Positions 28,364-38,053 of a stretch of 64,000 bases of DNA are shown here, one piece after another; position 1 is the stretch's first letter; each line of letters opens with the position of its first letter. Position numbers and translations under genes: made by a program. A model generated the notes under the pieces. The model worked only from the letters and a program-made list of their open reading frames with translations, was not told where the DNA came from and did not search any database. This DNA is from CAYNWT01 sp964485095. GTDB lineage: Bacteria; Planctomycetota; Planctomycetia; Planctomycetales; Planctomycetaceae. The stretch is from NCBI GenBank assembly GCA_964485095.1, contig CAZAIB010000005.1:1-64000 (forward strand), given 5' to 3'.

Positions 28364-29599
28364 CTACTTCATCAATTCCAGCATCGCTTCACCAAACCCG
28401 GTTCCGGCCTGAGCGAAGAACCACGGGCTGCCGAGATAGTGGTACGGCCGATCGTTTCCGAATTGTCGCCACTTCGCTTCGTCCTTCTTCCAACCGCCTG
28501 GGCCGGTGAAGATTGCGTGCGCCTCCATGTCCCAGTATTGGTCTGTCTTCACGCACGCCACGTTGCCTTTGAACTCAGGGTAGGTCGGAACCTTCGCCTG
28601 TGCCTTCTTGATGTAGTCTCGTGGCGAACCTTCCTTGATTTCTTCAACAGTCCCACCGTTGCCCATCTGGCCGATCACGAATGGCATCGTTGGAGCCTTG
28701 AACTCTTTGCGAACGTCTCGGATGAAGTTGGCCATGTTCTTCTCGTAACTCAGCCAGAAATCGTTGTACTGATCGTTCCAGCCCTGGAACCAAACGAAGC
28801 CGGCGATCTGGTAGCCCTGGTCTTTGTACCCCGGAAACCGCTTGCCAATCTCGGCCAGGCAACTGTGAACTTCGCTAACCATGTTGCGGTAGTCCTTGCC
28901 GTAGTTCGCTTTGAACTCAGCAGCTGTCACCATTTTCCGCGGCCTGAACTCTCGCAACCGTTTCTTCTTTTCAGCCGTCTTGTTCTGTTCTGTGACTTTC
29001 GCGTTGTACTTTTCGATCCGCGCCGGTTCGGCCTCGTTCCATGCTTTGTTCTTGGCGTTCAGTTCCTCGGCCATCGCGGCGTACTCGGAGTCTGTCGCCA
29101 TTGATGAAGGTGACAAGAATCCTTTCGCCAGCGCCCGCCCACCCCATGAGGTTTTGATGATGAGAACCTGTTCGTCTAGTCGGTTACCCACAACGTGACC
29201 AAAGTTGAACTCCGGTCCGAACCCCTCCTTCGGCGCGCCGTAGCCAACCGTCAGGTCGCCGTGTTTCCCAAGGTAGTTAATCCAAACATCCTTGCGAACG
29301 CTCCACAGGTACTCAGGCGTTTTGCGGCGGTTCCCAGGATCTTTGGTCTCCGCGACTTTCTTGATGAACGCGTCGTAGTCGCCGTTCCTGATGAAGTGTG
29401 TGTACCGAGTTCGATACTTCTCCTGTGAGACCTGCCAGGTTAGCGGTTCAGGAAATCCACGGCCTTCCATGTTCGATTGACCGGCCAGAATGAAAACCTT
29501 GACCGGCTTCGTACTGGTCGATGCTTCGAATTCCGACCGTTGTGCCAACGATGTTAGTGGAGTGAGAACGGCAACAAGCAGGGCAAGGCGGTTGTTCAT
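28364..29599 (-). CDS. Secreted sialate O-acetylesterase-like (SASA/DUF303) hydrolase
   Basis: The start is set at MNNRLALLVAVLTPL because a signal peptide follows directly. The mature N-terminus has VKVFILAGQSNMEGRG, block I of SGNH-type esterases, with the nucleophile Ser in GQSN. A later segment, IAGFVWFQGWNDQYND, holds the W-x-Q-G-x-x-D pattern of the SASA family. Such enzymes remove acetyl groups from sialic acids or plant polysaccharides; planctomycetes use them on marine glycans, though the substrate here is unknown. Length of 411 residues with inserted Lys/Glu-rich helices. The GNAT gene follows downstream. Confidence 0.85.
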   Translation of the reverse strand: MNNRLALLVAVLTPLTSLAQRSEFEASTSTKPVKVFILAGQSNMEGRGFPEPLTWQVSQEKYRTRYTHFIRNGDYDAFIKKVAETKDPGNRRKTPEYLWSVRKDVWINYLGKHGDLTVGYGAPKEGFGPEFNFGHVVGNRLDEQVLIIKTSWGGRALAKGFLSPSSMATDSEYAAMAEELNAKNKAWNEAEPARIEKYNAKVTEQNKTAEKKKRLREFRPRKMVTAAEFKANYGKDYRNMVSEVHSCLAEIGKRFPGYKDQGYQIAGFVWFQGWNDQYNDFWLSYEKNMANFIRDVRKEFKAPTMPFVIGQMGNGGTVEEIKEGSPRDYIKKAQAKVPTYPEFKGNVACVKTDQYWDMEAHAIFTGPGGWKKDEAKWRQFGNDRPYHYLGSPWFFAQAGTGFGEAMLELMK

Positions 29600-30001
29600 G
29601 GGAGGGGCTCGTGTGAGAATGGGGCCATTCAGGATACCCTTGAAATCGGCACGAATGTAGGAACTCACTTTGGTTTCAGCGGAGCGCCTAAACTGACGAT
29701 GGCCACCTGCCTTGCCGGTCGGGACTCGTTGCCGCGTTCGCCACCAGGACGAAATCGGTGAAATTAGGAATTCGTCTGAGCGCAAGCGGCGTGGCCGATA
29801 GTAAGTGAGCCGAAGGCCGTGAGGCCTCGGGTAGAGCGGTGTAGAGCGTTTGGAGTTGTGTGAATTCAGAGAAGCCCTTGTGGCGGTTTGATAACGATGG
29901 GATGTTGATGGATGGCGGTTCAGGAACGTTAACCCGCATTTGACCCGAGGCCTCACGGCCTTCGGCTCAATTCAGACAACGACTTGTGAAAGGACCATGC
30001 A
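29600..30001. other. Intergenic region with a large inverted repeat
   Basis: No gene is supported in this 402-base stretch between two divergent secreted-protein genes. Its main content is the 27-base inverted repeat described in the next entry. The promoters of both neighbours must lie here. Confidence 0.5.
29806..29969. repeat. Element with perfect 27-base terminal inverted repeats
   Basis: The left arm occupies 29806-29832 and begins TGAGCCGAAGGCCG. The right arm at 29943-29969 is its exact reverse complement, ending CGGCCTTCGGCTCA. The 110-base interior has no open frame of note. Perfect long arms with a non-coding core suggest a MITE-like or REP-like mobile repeat rather than a terminator, since no T-run follows either arm. 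It lies about 30 bases upstream of the copper-protein gene. Confidence 0.75.
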
Positions 30002-31570
30002 ATGAAGCAATTCTCAGTCCTGCTATGCCTGGCCGTTCTGCCAGCGGTGGGTTCAGAACAAGAACCCGTGACCTTCGCCAAACATATCGCGCCCGTTATT
30101 CACTCGAAGTGCACGATGTGTCACCGCAAAGGGCAGCCGGGGCCGTTCGAACTGATCACTTACAAAGATGTGAAGAATCGAGCGGAGACGATTCAGGCCG
30201 TCGTGCACGATAAGTACATGCCGCCGTGGAAGCCCATCAGTCATGACGTGGAATACTCCAACGATCGTCGCCTTACCGATTCAGAAACGAAGCTACTGGA
30301 TTCGTGGATCGCGGCCGGAACACCGTCGGGCGATTTGAATACGGTTAACGCTCCGAAGTTCACAAGTGGTTGGGCGTTGGGCAAGCCGGATCTTGTGTTG
30401 AAGATGAACGGAAAATTTGCGGTTCCTGCTTCCGGTCGCGACGTTTACCGTTCGTTTGTATTCAACGCGGCGCTTAAGGAAGACAAATGGGTCAAAGCCA
30501 TCGAACTCCGCCCAACCGCGCGTGGGGCAGTGCATCATGCATTGTTCTTCATCGACAGGTCGGGCGAAGCCCGGCGGCGCGATGGTGAAGACGGCAAGCC
30601 AGGTCTGTCGGGGATGTCGTTTCTTCGAGGCGGTAGTCGAAGAGGCCGTGGTCGCCGGAGTAGCGGCGGTTCGTCCGGCATTCAGGGTCTTGGCGGCTAC
30701 GTGCCGGGGGCAATGCCGAACAAGTTGCCAGGCGATCTGGCCCGGTTGTTGCAAAAGGGTGGCGACATTGTCATGCAAACTCATTTCCACCCATCAGGTA
30801 AGCCCGAATGGGAAGAGGCAGAGCTGGCTTTGTACTTCGCGGACGAACCGCCATCGAAGCAGATGGTTTCGATTCAAATGCCACCGTTGTTTGGCTACTT
30901 CGCGGGGATTGATGTCCCGGCTGGCAAGAATGACTTCGAAATCGAGCAGTCGTTTACGCTGCCGGTCGATGTTGAAGCGGTTCAAATTGGCGGGCACGCT
31001 CATTACATCTGTCGAGAGATGGAACTCCACGCCACGCTACCGGACGGGAAGAAACTTGATCTGCTGACGATCGACGATTGGGATCTGGACTGGCAGGATC
31101 AGTATCAGTTCAAGCAACCAATTCCTCTGCCCGCCGGAACCAAATTGGATGCACGCCTGGTGTACGACAACTCGGCAGACAACCCTGAGAATCCCCATTC
31201 ACCACCGCGCCGTATTAAGTGGGGGCGTGAGTCAACGGACGAAATGGGTAGCGTGACGCTGCTGGTTGTGCCGACGCAAAAGTCTGACACCAGCAAGCTG
31301 CGACAAGCGACCCGTGATCTCTTTGCCTCGGCCGCTCGAAAAGGGCTGTCACAACGAGCCGGCCAGAGGAACCGGAGTCTCCGCTCATTAGGAGACACCA
31401 GTCAGTGGGTAAAATCACTCGACCGAAACAAGGACGGGCAGTTACAGGAGTCTGAGGTTCCCGCACGAATTCGCAAGCGGGTGTTCGACTTTGCTGACAA
31501 GAACAACGACGGCGTGATTGACGAGAACGAACTCAAGAAGGCTCAGACTGTATTGCGAGGTGGCCGATGA
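30002..31570 (+). CDS. Secreted copper monooxygenase-like protein with haem-type motif and EF-hands
   Basis: The 522-residue product has a signal peptide (LLCLAVLPAVGS). A c-type haem motif CTMCH is at C37-H41, in a segment CxxCH-plus-GPFEL typical of planctomycete cytochrome-like modules. Residues about 145-425 resemble the copper type II ascorbate-dependent monooxygenase fold, with His pairs AVHHALF, QTHFHPSGK and GGHAHYI as candidate copper ligands. A Gly/Arg/Ser-rich loop interrupts it at about residue 208-228. The C-terminus carries two EF-hand loops, DRNKDGQLQESE and DKNNDGVIDENE. An extracytoplasmic redox enzyme is likely; the substrate is unknown. Confidence 0.8.
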   Translation: MKQFSVLLCLAVLPAVGSEQEPVTFAKHIAPVIHSKCTMCHRKGQPGPFELITYKDVKNRAETIQAVVHDKYMPPWKPISHDVEYSNDRRLTDSETKLLDSWIAAGTPSGDLNTVNAPKFTSGWALGKPDLVLKMNGKFAVPASGRDVYRSFVFNAALKEDKWVKAIELRPTARGAVHHALFFIDRSGEARRRDGEDGKPGLSGMSFLRGGSRRGRGRRSSGGSSGIQGLGGYVPGAMPNKLPGDLARLLQKGGDIVMQTHFHPSGKPEWEEAELALYFADEPPSKQMVSIQMPPLFGYFAGIDVPAGKNDFEIEQSFTLPVDVEAVQIGGHAHYICREMELHATLPDGKKLDLLTIDDWDLDWQDQYQFKQPIPLPAGTKLDARLVYDNSADNPENPHSPPRRIKWGRESTDEMGSVTLLVVPTQKSDTSKLRQATRDLFASAARKGLSQRAGQRNRSLRSLGDTSQWVKSLDRNKDGQLQESEVPARIRKRVFDFADKNNDGVIDENELKKAQTVLRGGR

Positions 31571-31613
31571 TCTTGATTCTGCCGGGCGAGTAAGTACCAG
31601 GGATGTCGCCGAC

Positions 31614-32369
31614 TCATGCTTCTTCAACCAGTGCGGCGAGTTCGTCTTCCGGGATGTCGAAGTTGGCGTAAACTTTTTGGACGTCGTCGTGGTCTTCAAA
31701 CGCTTCGATGAGGTTCCAAACTCGTTTCGCATCTGAACCCGTACACGCCACCGTGTTGCCCGGGATCTTTGTGATCTCAGCTGACGTGACAGGCAGTTGA
31801 GCGGCGTCGACCGCGTCTTTGACTGTGGTGAAGTCCGAAACCTGAGTCAGGATGACCCAGCTTTCACCTTCGTCCGCGACGTCTTCGGCACCCGCTTCCA
31901 GAGCCAGCGTCATGATGGTCTCTTCGTCACCGGCTTCCTTCGGCAAAACAATCTGGCCTTTGGTTTCAAACATAAATGTCACGCAGCCTGGCTGTCCCAG
32001 GCTGCCGCCGTTGACTTCGAACAGCTTCTTGATTTCCGGAGCGGTACGAGTTCGCTTGTCGGTCAGGCAGTCAACTATCACAGCGACTCCGCCAGCGCCG
32101 TAGCCTTCGTACGATAGTGACTCGAACTGAACGCCATCCAAATCACCGGTACCTTTCTTGATCGCGTTTTGGATCGTGTCTTTGGGCATGTTGTGTGATT
32201 TGGCTTCGTCAATCGCATACCGCAGCGCGAGGTTCGCGGCCGGGTCACCGCCCCCGTTCTTCGCCGCCACAATGATCGCCCGCGAGCATTTGCTCCAGAC
32301 TTTGGATCGTCTGGCGTCCTGACGCCCTTTGCGGTGTTTGATGTTGGCCCATTTGCTGTGACCGGCCAT
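31614..32369 (-). CDS. yebC: YebC/PmpR family protein
   Basis: The N-terminus MAGHSKWANIKHRKGRQD is diagnostic. Further family segments are NMPKDTIQNAIKKG, YEGYGAGGVAVIVDCLTD and the C-terminal VPGNTV-like KIPGNTVACTGSDAKRVWNLIEALEDHDDVQ-type region (the Glu-Ala-Phe variant here). Family members act as transcriptional regulators and, more recently, as ribosome-associated factors that ease translation of proline-rich stretches. The length of 251 residues is normal. It converges on the copper-protein gene and is divergent from the gene at 32528. Confidence 0.93.
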   Translation of the reverse strand: MAGHSKWANIKHRKGRQDARRSKVWSKCSRAIIVAAKNGGGDPAANLALRYAIDEAKSHNMPKDTIQNAIKKGTGDLDGVQFESLSYEGYGAGGVAVIVDCLTDKRTRTAPEIKKLFEVNGGSLGQPGCVTFMFETKGQIVLPKEAGDEETIMTLALEAGAEDVADEGESWVILTQVSDFTTVKDAVDAAQLPVTSAEITKIPGNTVACTGSDAKRVWNLIEAFEDHDDVQKVYANFDIPEDELAALVEEA

Positions 32370-32527
32370 GTGCTTGCTTCCTGTATCGCTGAATCCGTCG
32401 GAACCAAATTCTAGCAGGATTAGGTGGCCGGTGAAGAATGCAAGACCGGCTTGTGTGGGGCTCCGAGAACAGCAATAGTGAAAACATATCGCTTAGACAT
32501 CCTGATGCCGCGATCACGGAGATTGCC

Positions 32528-33343
32528 ATGCGAACTTTTCTAGTCTTAATAGTTGTTCTCTCTGCGAGTATCGTGGTGCAGGACGAGGATGCGATCCAAC
32601 AGGCTCGGCGCGAGCGCTTGTTGCTTGCACTACGAAGTGAAGTGGCGGCTGTAGCCGCATTGCCGTTTATGATGCAGGTCGAAGAGATGAAGGCGTCTCT
32701 GGATCTTGAGGCCGCGACAACTCGGCGTCTGGAGCTTGTCGTAAAGAAAACGGTGACAGATCAAGTTGCTCAATTGGACAAGGCCTTGTCCAGCAGCCTC
32801 GAAGGCGCACGATCGACGATTCCCGAAGTTGTGATCCTGAACGGGCGGCGGGTGCCGATAGTCGACTCCCCCAAAGATCCTGCAAGTCCCTTCAAATTAG
32901 TGATCTCGCCCCAGAACGGGCAGGATCTTTGGTGTCAGGTCAACGGTAGCGGTAGTTCATTAGAGATGCCAAAGGGCTTCGCTGAAACTTTGGTATCGAA
33001 GATGCAGGTTGAGTTGGAGAAAGCTGGAGTACCGGCGGCCGCGATCGCTCGGTACCACGCAAACTTTGCAAAACGAAAGAAGGTCGCAATTGTAAACGCC
33101 TTGCACGCTGCGCTGACTCACCACCTGCAATTGCGAAGTGAGCAGTCAGAAGCTGTGCGGGCGTGGATTGTCGAGCACCTGAAGGTCGAGAAAGGAGGCG
33201 TCTTGCTGAATATCTCCCGCCAACTGCCAAGTCTATGGTGGCCGGGGAATCTGCCTAAAGCCGGACCACCGCAGCTTACAGCTCTACAAAAGCGAATGTG
33301 GGAGTGCCTGTATCACAGCAACATCGAGCCCGGGCAGTGGTAG
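32528..33343 (+). CDS. Secreted hypothetical protein
   Basis: The start is chosen at MRTFLVLIVVL, with GGAG six bases upstream and a signal peptide following (to about residue 18). The 271-residue product is mostly helical at both ends, with a short beta-rich centre around VVILNGRRVPIVDSPKDP and FKLVISPQNGQDLWC. No family is recognised. It ends ten bases before the convergent hrpA gene. Confidence 0.6.
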   Translation: MRTFLVLIVVLSASIVVQDEDAIQQARRERLLLALRSEVAAVAALPFMMQVEEMKASLDLEAATTRRLELVVKKTVTDQVAQLDKALSSSLEGARSTIPEVVILNGRRVPIVDSPKDPASPFKLVISPQNGQDLWCQVNGSGSSLEMPKGFAETLVSKMQVELEKAGVPAAAIARYHANFAKRKKVAIVNALHAALTHHLQLRSEQSEAVRAWIVEHLKVEKGGVLLNISRQLPSLWWPGNLPKAGPPQLTALQKRMWECLYHSNIEPGQW

Positions 33344-33353
33344 CCGCGGTCGG

Positions 33354-36300
33354 TCAGTCAGTTATCTTCTTCCATTGCCGGTCCAACCGTTTGACCGAAA
33401 CCGGAACCGCCGTCCCAAGCTTCTGAGCGAACAACGACACGCGGTATTCTTCCAGCATCCAGCGGTACGTGACGAGTTCTGGATCGATGATGTTGCGGGA
33501 GCGGTGATCGGCGATGCGGTCGTGGTAGCGGTTCTCAAGCGGAGTTAGCTCGCGCATGGCGCGTTGGTCGGCGTTGAGGGTTCCGTGGGGCAGGCGTTCC
33601 AGACGATGTTGGATTGCCTGGAAGTAGCGTGGGAATTGCAGGAGCCATTCCCAGGGCGTCGCCAGCAGAAAGCCGGGGCGGACCAGTCCGATGAGTTGCT
33701 GTTGGACGTCGGCGTAGCTGGGCTTCCACGCGTGGGTGCATTTCTCGTCGGCCGTGGATGATGCGGATTGGTAGCTGTCGAAGAGGCCGGGCAACAGTGC
33801 GGCAGCGTCCTGAACCGCAACGCTTAGGTAATTGGTTGCAGTTGCGACACGTTCGTTGAAGGCCTCGCGCGAACGGGGGATGGTTGGTTCCTGAAACATC
33901 GCTCGGTCGGCTAGCAGGTCGAACAGTTGGCTGTCGATGTTCATGTGTGGAATTGCGGAGCTGATCAGGCGGATGCGATCCATGCCAGGGAAGCGGTCGG
34001 TGTGGTTCGCGATTTTCTTTTTCTCACGCAGTGCGAACAACCGGCGGACTCCGGCGCGGCTGGTCCACATGGCGGTGGTGGCGTCGTCCAGCAGACGCAG
34101 GTTCGCGCTGGCTCCGGTGTCCACCAGAGCAGGGTACTTTGTCATGCGCATGTTGGATTCGACGATCTCTATTGAGACTGGTAGCGCGTCGATGGACCAA
34201 TCCAGAAGTTCGTTTTTTGTCCAGTCGCTGGCCGATTCTGCTGCCACAGGTTTGGTCGGTGTTGTCGGTTTATCCGCTGGCTGGTCTGGGCTTGGTTCTT
34301 CTTCGCCTCCGTCGATGATTTGCAGGGTCATGCGCAGGTGGCTGGGTAAGCGGCCAAGGTCGAAGTCCTGCGGTGTGATCATGTCACCCGCGATGCGGGT
34401 GAGTCGTTGTGAGAGTTCGACTCCGATGTCGCCGACTCCGAACGGCAGATCCTTGACGACTTCTCTGGCGGTGTCCGGGGCCGGAACCAATCGCCGGCGC
34501 AGGTCCTTGGGCAGGGACTTGATCATCGCGATGACTTTTTCTTCCAGCAGTCCGGGGACCAGCCAGCCGAGACGTTCTTTTGGAAACTGGGACAATCCGG
34601 TTCGCGGAACCGTGATGGTGATCCCGTCGTCTTCGGCGCCGGGTTCCATGTTGTATTCGAGTTGGAACTGGTTCACGCCGATCGCAAGTTCTTCGGGGAA
34701 CCCCGCCGTTGCTTCAGCAGCTTCTTCTTCCTTTAGGAAATCGTCGCGCTGCAGGAACAGCAGTTGTGGTTCCTTCTTCTCGACCTTCTTTCGCCACTTG
34801 TCCAGTTGCGCGCCGGAGCAGACGTCTTTTGGAATGACGCGGTCGTAGAAGTCGAACAGCACATCTTCGTCGGGCGTCAAATCCATGCGCCGAGTGCGTT
34901 GTTGCATGCTGTCGAGTTCTGCCATCAACGCCTGGTTGTGCTGGAAGAACGGTGCTTTGGTTTCCAGTTCGAACTGAACCAAGCCCATCTCGATAAAGAT
35001 CTCGCGCGACTTTTCCTGGTCAACTTTGGCATAGCCGACTCGGCGACGCGGGACGATTGTCAGGCCAAACAAAGTGGCCTTTTCGAACGCCATCACGCTG
35101 GAGCTCTTCGCGTGCCAGTGTGGTTCGGAGTACTTCCGTTTGACGATGTGTCGGGCGAGAGGTTCGATCCAGTTTGGGTTGATGCGGGCAATCGTGCGCG
35201 CGTAGCGTTTGTTGGTTTCGACCAGTTCGGACGCGACGATCCACTTTGGTTTTTTCGCGGCCAGTACTGAACCGGGCCAGAGGATCAGCTTGATCTGGTC
35301 GGCTCCAGCGTACTCCTTGTCTTCGGGGCCTTTGTAGGCGACGCCGGACAGCAGTCCGGTGAGAAGAGCGCGGTGGATGGCGTCGTAGTCTTCGCAGCGT
35401 TTCTTGCGGAGGCCTTTGGCGTTTTCACGGATGGTGGGGTCGTCGCTGCGTTCGATGAGGTCGCGGAGTTGCCGGTTCAGATCGACCCATTCGCGCATGC
35501 GGTTGTAGTTGAGGAAATTTTGCAGGCACGCTTTTCGCAGCTTGCTGTGCGACAGGTTGGCTTTCTGTTCGTGAAAGAAGTTCCAGACGTTTAGCAGGCT
35601 GAGGAAATCAGACTCTTCGTGTTTGAACTTTTCGTGGGCCTCGTCAGCGGCCTGCTGTTTCTCAACCGGCCGGTCGCGTGGGTCCTGAATTTCCAGCACG
35701 GCGGCCAGAACCAGAACTTCGTGCAAACAGTGTTCGTCGATCCCAGCCAGAATCATACGACCGATTCGCGGGTCGACCGGCAGCTTGCTGAGTGTGCGAC
35801 CGATCGTGGTTAGTTCGTTCCGTTCATCCACTGCGCCGAGTTCAAACAGTGTTCGGTAGCCGTCACGGATCGTGGCGGGGCGCGGTGGATCGACAAAGGG
35901 GAACTCTTCGATCGCTCCCAGTTTCAATGCGGTCGCGCGCAGGATGACGGAGGCGAGGTTCGAACGCAGGATTTCCGGCTGGGTGTATTCTTCGCGTTTG
36001 TTGAAGTCAGATTTGTCGTACAGGCGGATGCAGATGCCGGGCCCGATACGTCCACAGCGACCCATTCGCTGATTGGCTGACGCTTGTGAAACCGGTTCGA
36101 TTGGCAACCGCTGAATTCGGGATCGCGACGAGTAACGACTAATCCGCGCGGTTCCGGTATCGACGACGTAGCGGATGCCTGGAACCGTAACTGAGGATTC
36201 GGCGACGTTGGTTGCCAGGACAATTCGGCGAGCTTTGGCCGGAGCGAAAACGCGAGCCTGGTCTTTGGGTGAGAGTCGCCCGTAAAGCGGCAGGACGTCG

Positions 36301-37265
36301 CAGCCGACTAAGCGGCCTCGCATACGCCGGTGGACTTCGCGAATGTCGCGTTCGGTTGGCAGGAACACCAGTACGTCGCCCGGTCCTTCGGTGATGACCT
36401 CATCGAGTGCGTCGATTGTCGCGTCCTGCCAGTCACGGTTGCGCCGGGGTTGGTTGGGGTCTGTGTCTTCTTCGACGGGGCGGTAGCGGAGTTCGACCGG
36501 ATAGGTTCGGCCTGAGACTTCGATGATTGGGACTGGCGATTGTTCGGTCTCGAAGTGTTCCTGGAACCGTTTGGCGTCGATGGTCGCGGACGTGATGATG
36601 AGTTTCAGGTCGCGGCGTTTTGGCAGTAGTCGTTTGATGTAACCCAACAGGAAGTCGATGTTGAGCGAACGTTCGTGGGCTTCGTCGATGATGATGGTGT
36701 CGTAGTTGTCCAGGAACCGATCGCCGGCTGTTTCAGCCAGCAGGATTCCGTCGGTCATCAGTTTGATGTAGGTGCTGTGTTTGGTGGAATCTGCGAACCG
36801 GACTTTGAAGCCCACTTCGTTGCCAACCTGACACTTGAGTTCATCCGCCACCCGAGCTGCGATCGAACGAGCCGCGATGCGTCGTGGCTGCGTATGGCCG
36901 ATCATGCCGCCGATCCCCTGACCGAGTTCCAGGGCGATCTTTGGGAGCTGCGTCGATTTACCCGAACCGGTTTCGCCACAGATGACGACGACCTGGTGAT
37001 CGCGAATGGCTGCGGCGATGTCCTCACGCCGTTCGAGCACAGGCAGATCGAACCCCGAGTAGTCAATCTTCGGTTTCTTTGCGAGCCGATCGGATCGACG
37101 CTGCGTTGAGCGTTCCAGTTGGCTCTTAAACTGGTTCAGGCTCTTGTCGAACGGCTTCTTTTGCTTGGCGGCTGTTCTGATTGAGCGCATTCGCTGACGG
37201 AGGCGATGCTGGTCGGCTCGCATCGCTTTGCGGATTTGCTTTTCGAGTTTGTCGAGTTCAGACAT
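33354..37265 (-). CDS. hrpA: DEAH-box ATP-dependent RNA helicase HrpA
   Basis: The start is set at MSELDKLEKQ, giving 1303 residues as expected for HrpA. Walker A GETGSGKST is at residues 97-105, the DEAH box at 194-197, followed by SATIDAKRF, and the C-terminal helicase half contains ATNVAESSVTVPG and QRMGRCGRIGPG. An HA2/winged-helix and OB-like region follow, then the long C-terminal extension (DUF3418) that distinguishes HrpA from shorter DEAH helicases. It unwinds RNA and resolves collided ribosomes in E. coli. The upstream region (37272-37306) contains a partial copy of the hairpin element found at 62-63 kb. Confidence 0.95.
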   Translation of the reverse strand: MSELDKLEKQIRKAMRADQHRLRQRMRSIRTAAKQKKPFDKSLNQFKSQLERSTQRRSDRLAKKPKIDYSGFDLPVLERREDIAAAIRDHQVVVICGETGSGKSTQLPKIALELGQGIGGMIGHTQPRRIAARSIAARVADELKCQVGNEVGFKVRFADSTKHSTYIKLMTDGILLAETAGDRFLDNYDTIIIDEAHERSLNIDFLLGYIKRLLPKRRDLKLIITSATIDAKRFQEHFETEQSPVPIIEVSGRTYPVELRYRPVEEDTDPNQPRRNRDWQDATIDALDEVITEGPGDVLVFLPTERDIREVHRRMRGRLVGCDVLPLYGRLSPKDQARVFAPAKARRIVLATNVAESSVTVPGIRYVVDTGTARISRYSSRSRIQRLPIEPVSQASANQRMGRCGRIGPGICIRLYDKSDFNKREEYTQPEILRSNLASVILRATALKLGAIEEFPFVDPPRPATIRDGYRTLFELGAVDERNELTTIGRTLSKLPVDPRIGRMILAGIDEHCLHEVLVLAAVLEIQDPRDRPVEKQQAADEAHEKFKHEESDFLSLLNVWNFFHEQKANLSHSKLRKACLQNFLNYNRMREWVDLNRQLRDLIERSDDPTIRENAKGLRKKRCEDYDAIHRALLTGLLSGVAYKGPEDKEYAGADQIKLILWPGSVLAAKKPKWIVASELVETNKRYARTIARINPNWIEPLARHIVKRKYSEPHWHAKSSSVMAFEKATLFGLTIVPRRRVGYAKVDQEKSREIFIEMGLVQFELETKAPFFQHNQALMAELDSMQQRTRRMDLTPDEDVLFDFYDRVIPKDVCSGAQLDKWRKKVEKKEPQLLFLQRDDFLKEEEAAEATAGFPEELAIGVNQFQLEYNMEPGAEDDGITITVPRTGLSQFPKERLGWLVPGLLEEKVIAMIKSLPKDLRRRLVPAPDTAREVVKDLPFGVGDIGVELSQRLTRIAGDMITPQDFDLGRLPSHLRMTLQIIDGGEEEPSPDQPADKPTTPTKPVAAESASDWTKNELLDWSIDALPVSIEIVESNMRMTKYPALVDTGASANLRLLDDATTAMWTSRAGVRRLFALREKKKIANHTDRFPGMDRIRLISSAIPHMNIDSQLFDLLADRAMFQEPTIPRSREAFNERVATATNYLSVAVQDAAALLPGLFDSYQSASSTADEKCTHAWKPSYADVQQQLIGLVRPGFLLATPWEWLLQFPRYFQAIQHRLERLPHGTLNADQRAMRELTPLENRYHDRIADHRSRNIIDPELVTYRWMLEEYRVSLFAQKLGTAVPVSVKRLDRQWKKITD

Positions 37266-37271
37266 GGGTGT

Positions 37272-37306
37272 GGACTGATGCCACGAAAAACACAAAGAGG
37301 TACGAA
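37272..37306. repeat. Partial copy of the 62-63 kb hairpin element
   Basis: The sequence GCCACGAAAAACACAAAGAG followed by GTACGAAAA matches the left arm of the ~100-base element at 62145-63140. No right arm is visible, so this is a remnant. It sits directly upstream of the hrpA start on the minus strand. Confidence 0.6.
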
Positions 37307-37451
37307 AACGAGCCGCGGGACATTTGGTGTTGCTCAGTGGACCCGGATATTAGCAGGAGGCTCGCGCAAAGCTGCGCGAAGTTTGGGGCGCGGGGGTTCT
37401 CGTTCGTAAGAGCGAATCGCCCGGCGATTCTGCCGCTGGGTTGTGGGCGAA

Positions 37452-38006
37452 CTATTGAGCGGGGAAGAGTTGGAGGAACCCCATTGTCTCTGAACCTCGA
37501 ACCAACTGCTCCTTTTCGTCGGTCACGCTGCTGTACTGGCCGTCTGTTGGGTGACGATGAACGACAACCGTTCGCTTTGTTGGGAGAATCAGCCAGTACT
37601 CGCTGACTCCTGCGGTGGCGTAGATGGCTGCTTTCTCCCTGTCCACTTGCTCGGTTGAAATCGCGACCTCAATGACAAGCTCGGCAGTTTGCGGATGGGC
37701 CAGCATGAAATCGTCGCGAGTGCCAACGACCACTGCGAGATCTGGTTCTGGTTCAGAATCAGAGAACGTGAGCGGCTGTTCGACTCGTACCGACTCGCCG
37801 GTGGTGGTCGATTCTTGAAGCCACTCTGCTAGGAATTGGACGGTCCATGTGTGAAGTGGAGGCTTCCCGCATTTCTCGACCATGATTCCGGACAAGAGCT
37901 CGGTTCGTTCCGGAATGATTCCGGACTCGCATAGTTGATGGTACTGGTTCACTTTCAGCCGGAGGACTGAACCACTTACCGCTGGGTTGTCGAGAATTGA
38001 TGACAT
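37452..38006 (-). CDS. Uma2 family (DUF820) endonuclease-fold protein
   Basis: The start is set at MSSILDNPAVSG, preceded by AGGAAG; the longer upstream frame is not supported. The 184-residue protein has the PD-(D/E)XK-like core of Uma2 proteins: ELLSGIMVEKCGKPPLHTW at the start, PEPDLAVVVGTRDDF, ELVIEVAIST, and YATAGVSEYWLILP with RTVVVHRHP near the end. Genes of this family are massively amplified in cyanobacteria and planctomycetes; their biological role is unknown. It lies 47 bases from the LamG gene on the same strand. Confidence 0.88.
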   Translation of the reverse strand: MSSILDNPAVSGSVLRLKVNQYHQLCESGIIPERTELLSGIMVEKCGKPPLHTWTVQFLAEWLQESTTTGESVRVEQPLTFSDSEPEPDLAVVVGTRDDFMLAHPQTAELVIEVAISTEQVDREKAAIYATAGVSEYWLILPTKRTVVVHRHPTDGQYSSVTDEKEQLVRGSETMGFLQLFPAQ

Positions 38007-38053
38007 GGTGCTTCCTGGTCCGTCGTACTCACTCTGTCTGGTTTGTAAGAGGT

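Noticed and set aside
33937..34848. 303-residue open frame on the plus strand
   Set aside because: It is antisense to the C-terminal extension of HrpA; the product is Ser/Arg-rich with no recognisable domain or start signal.
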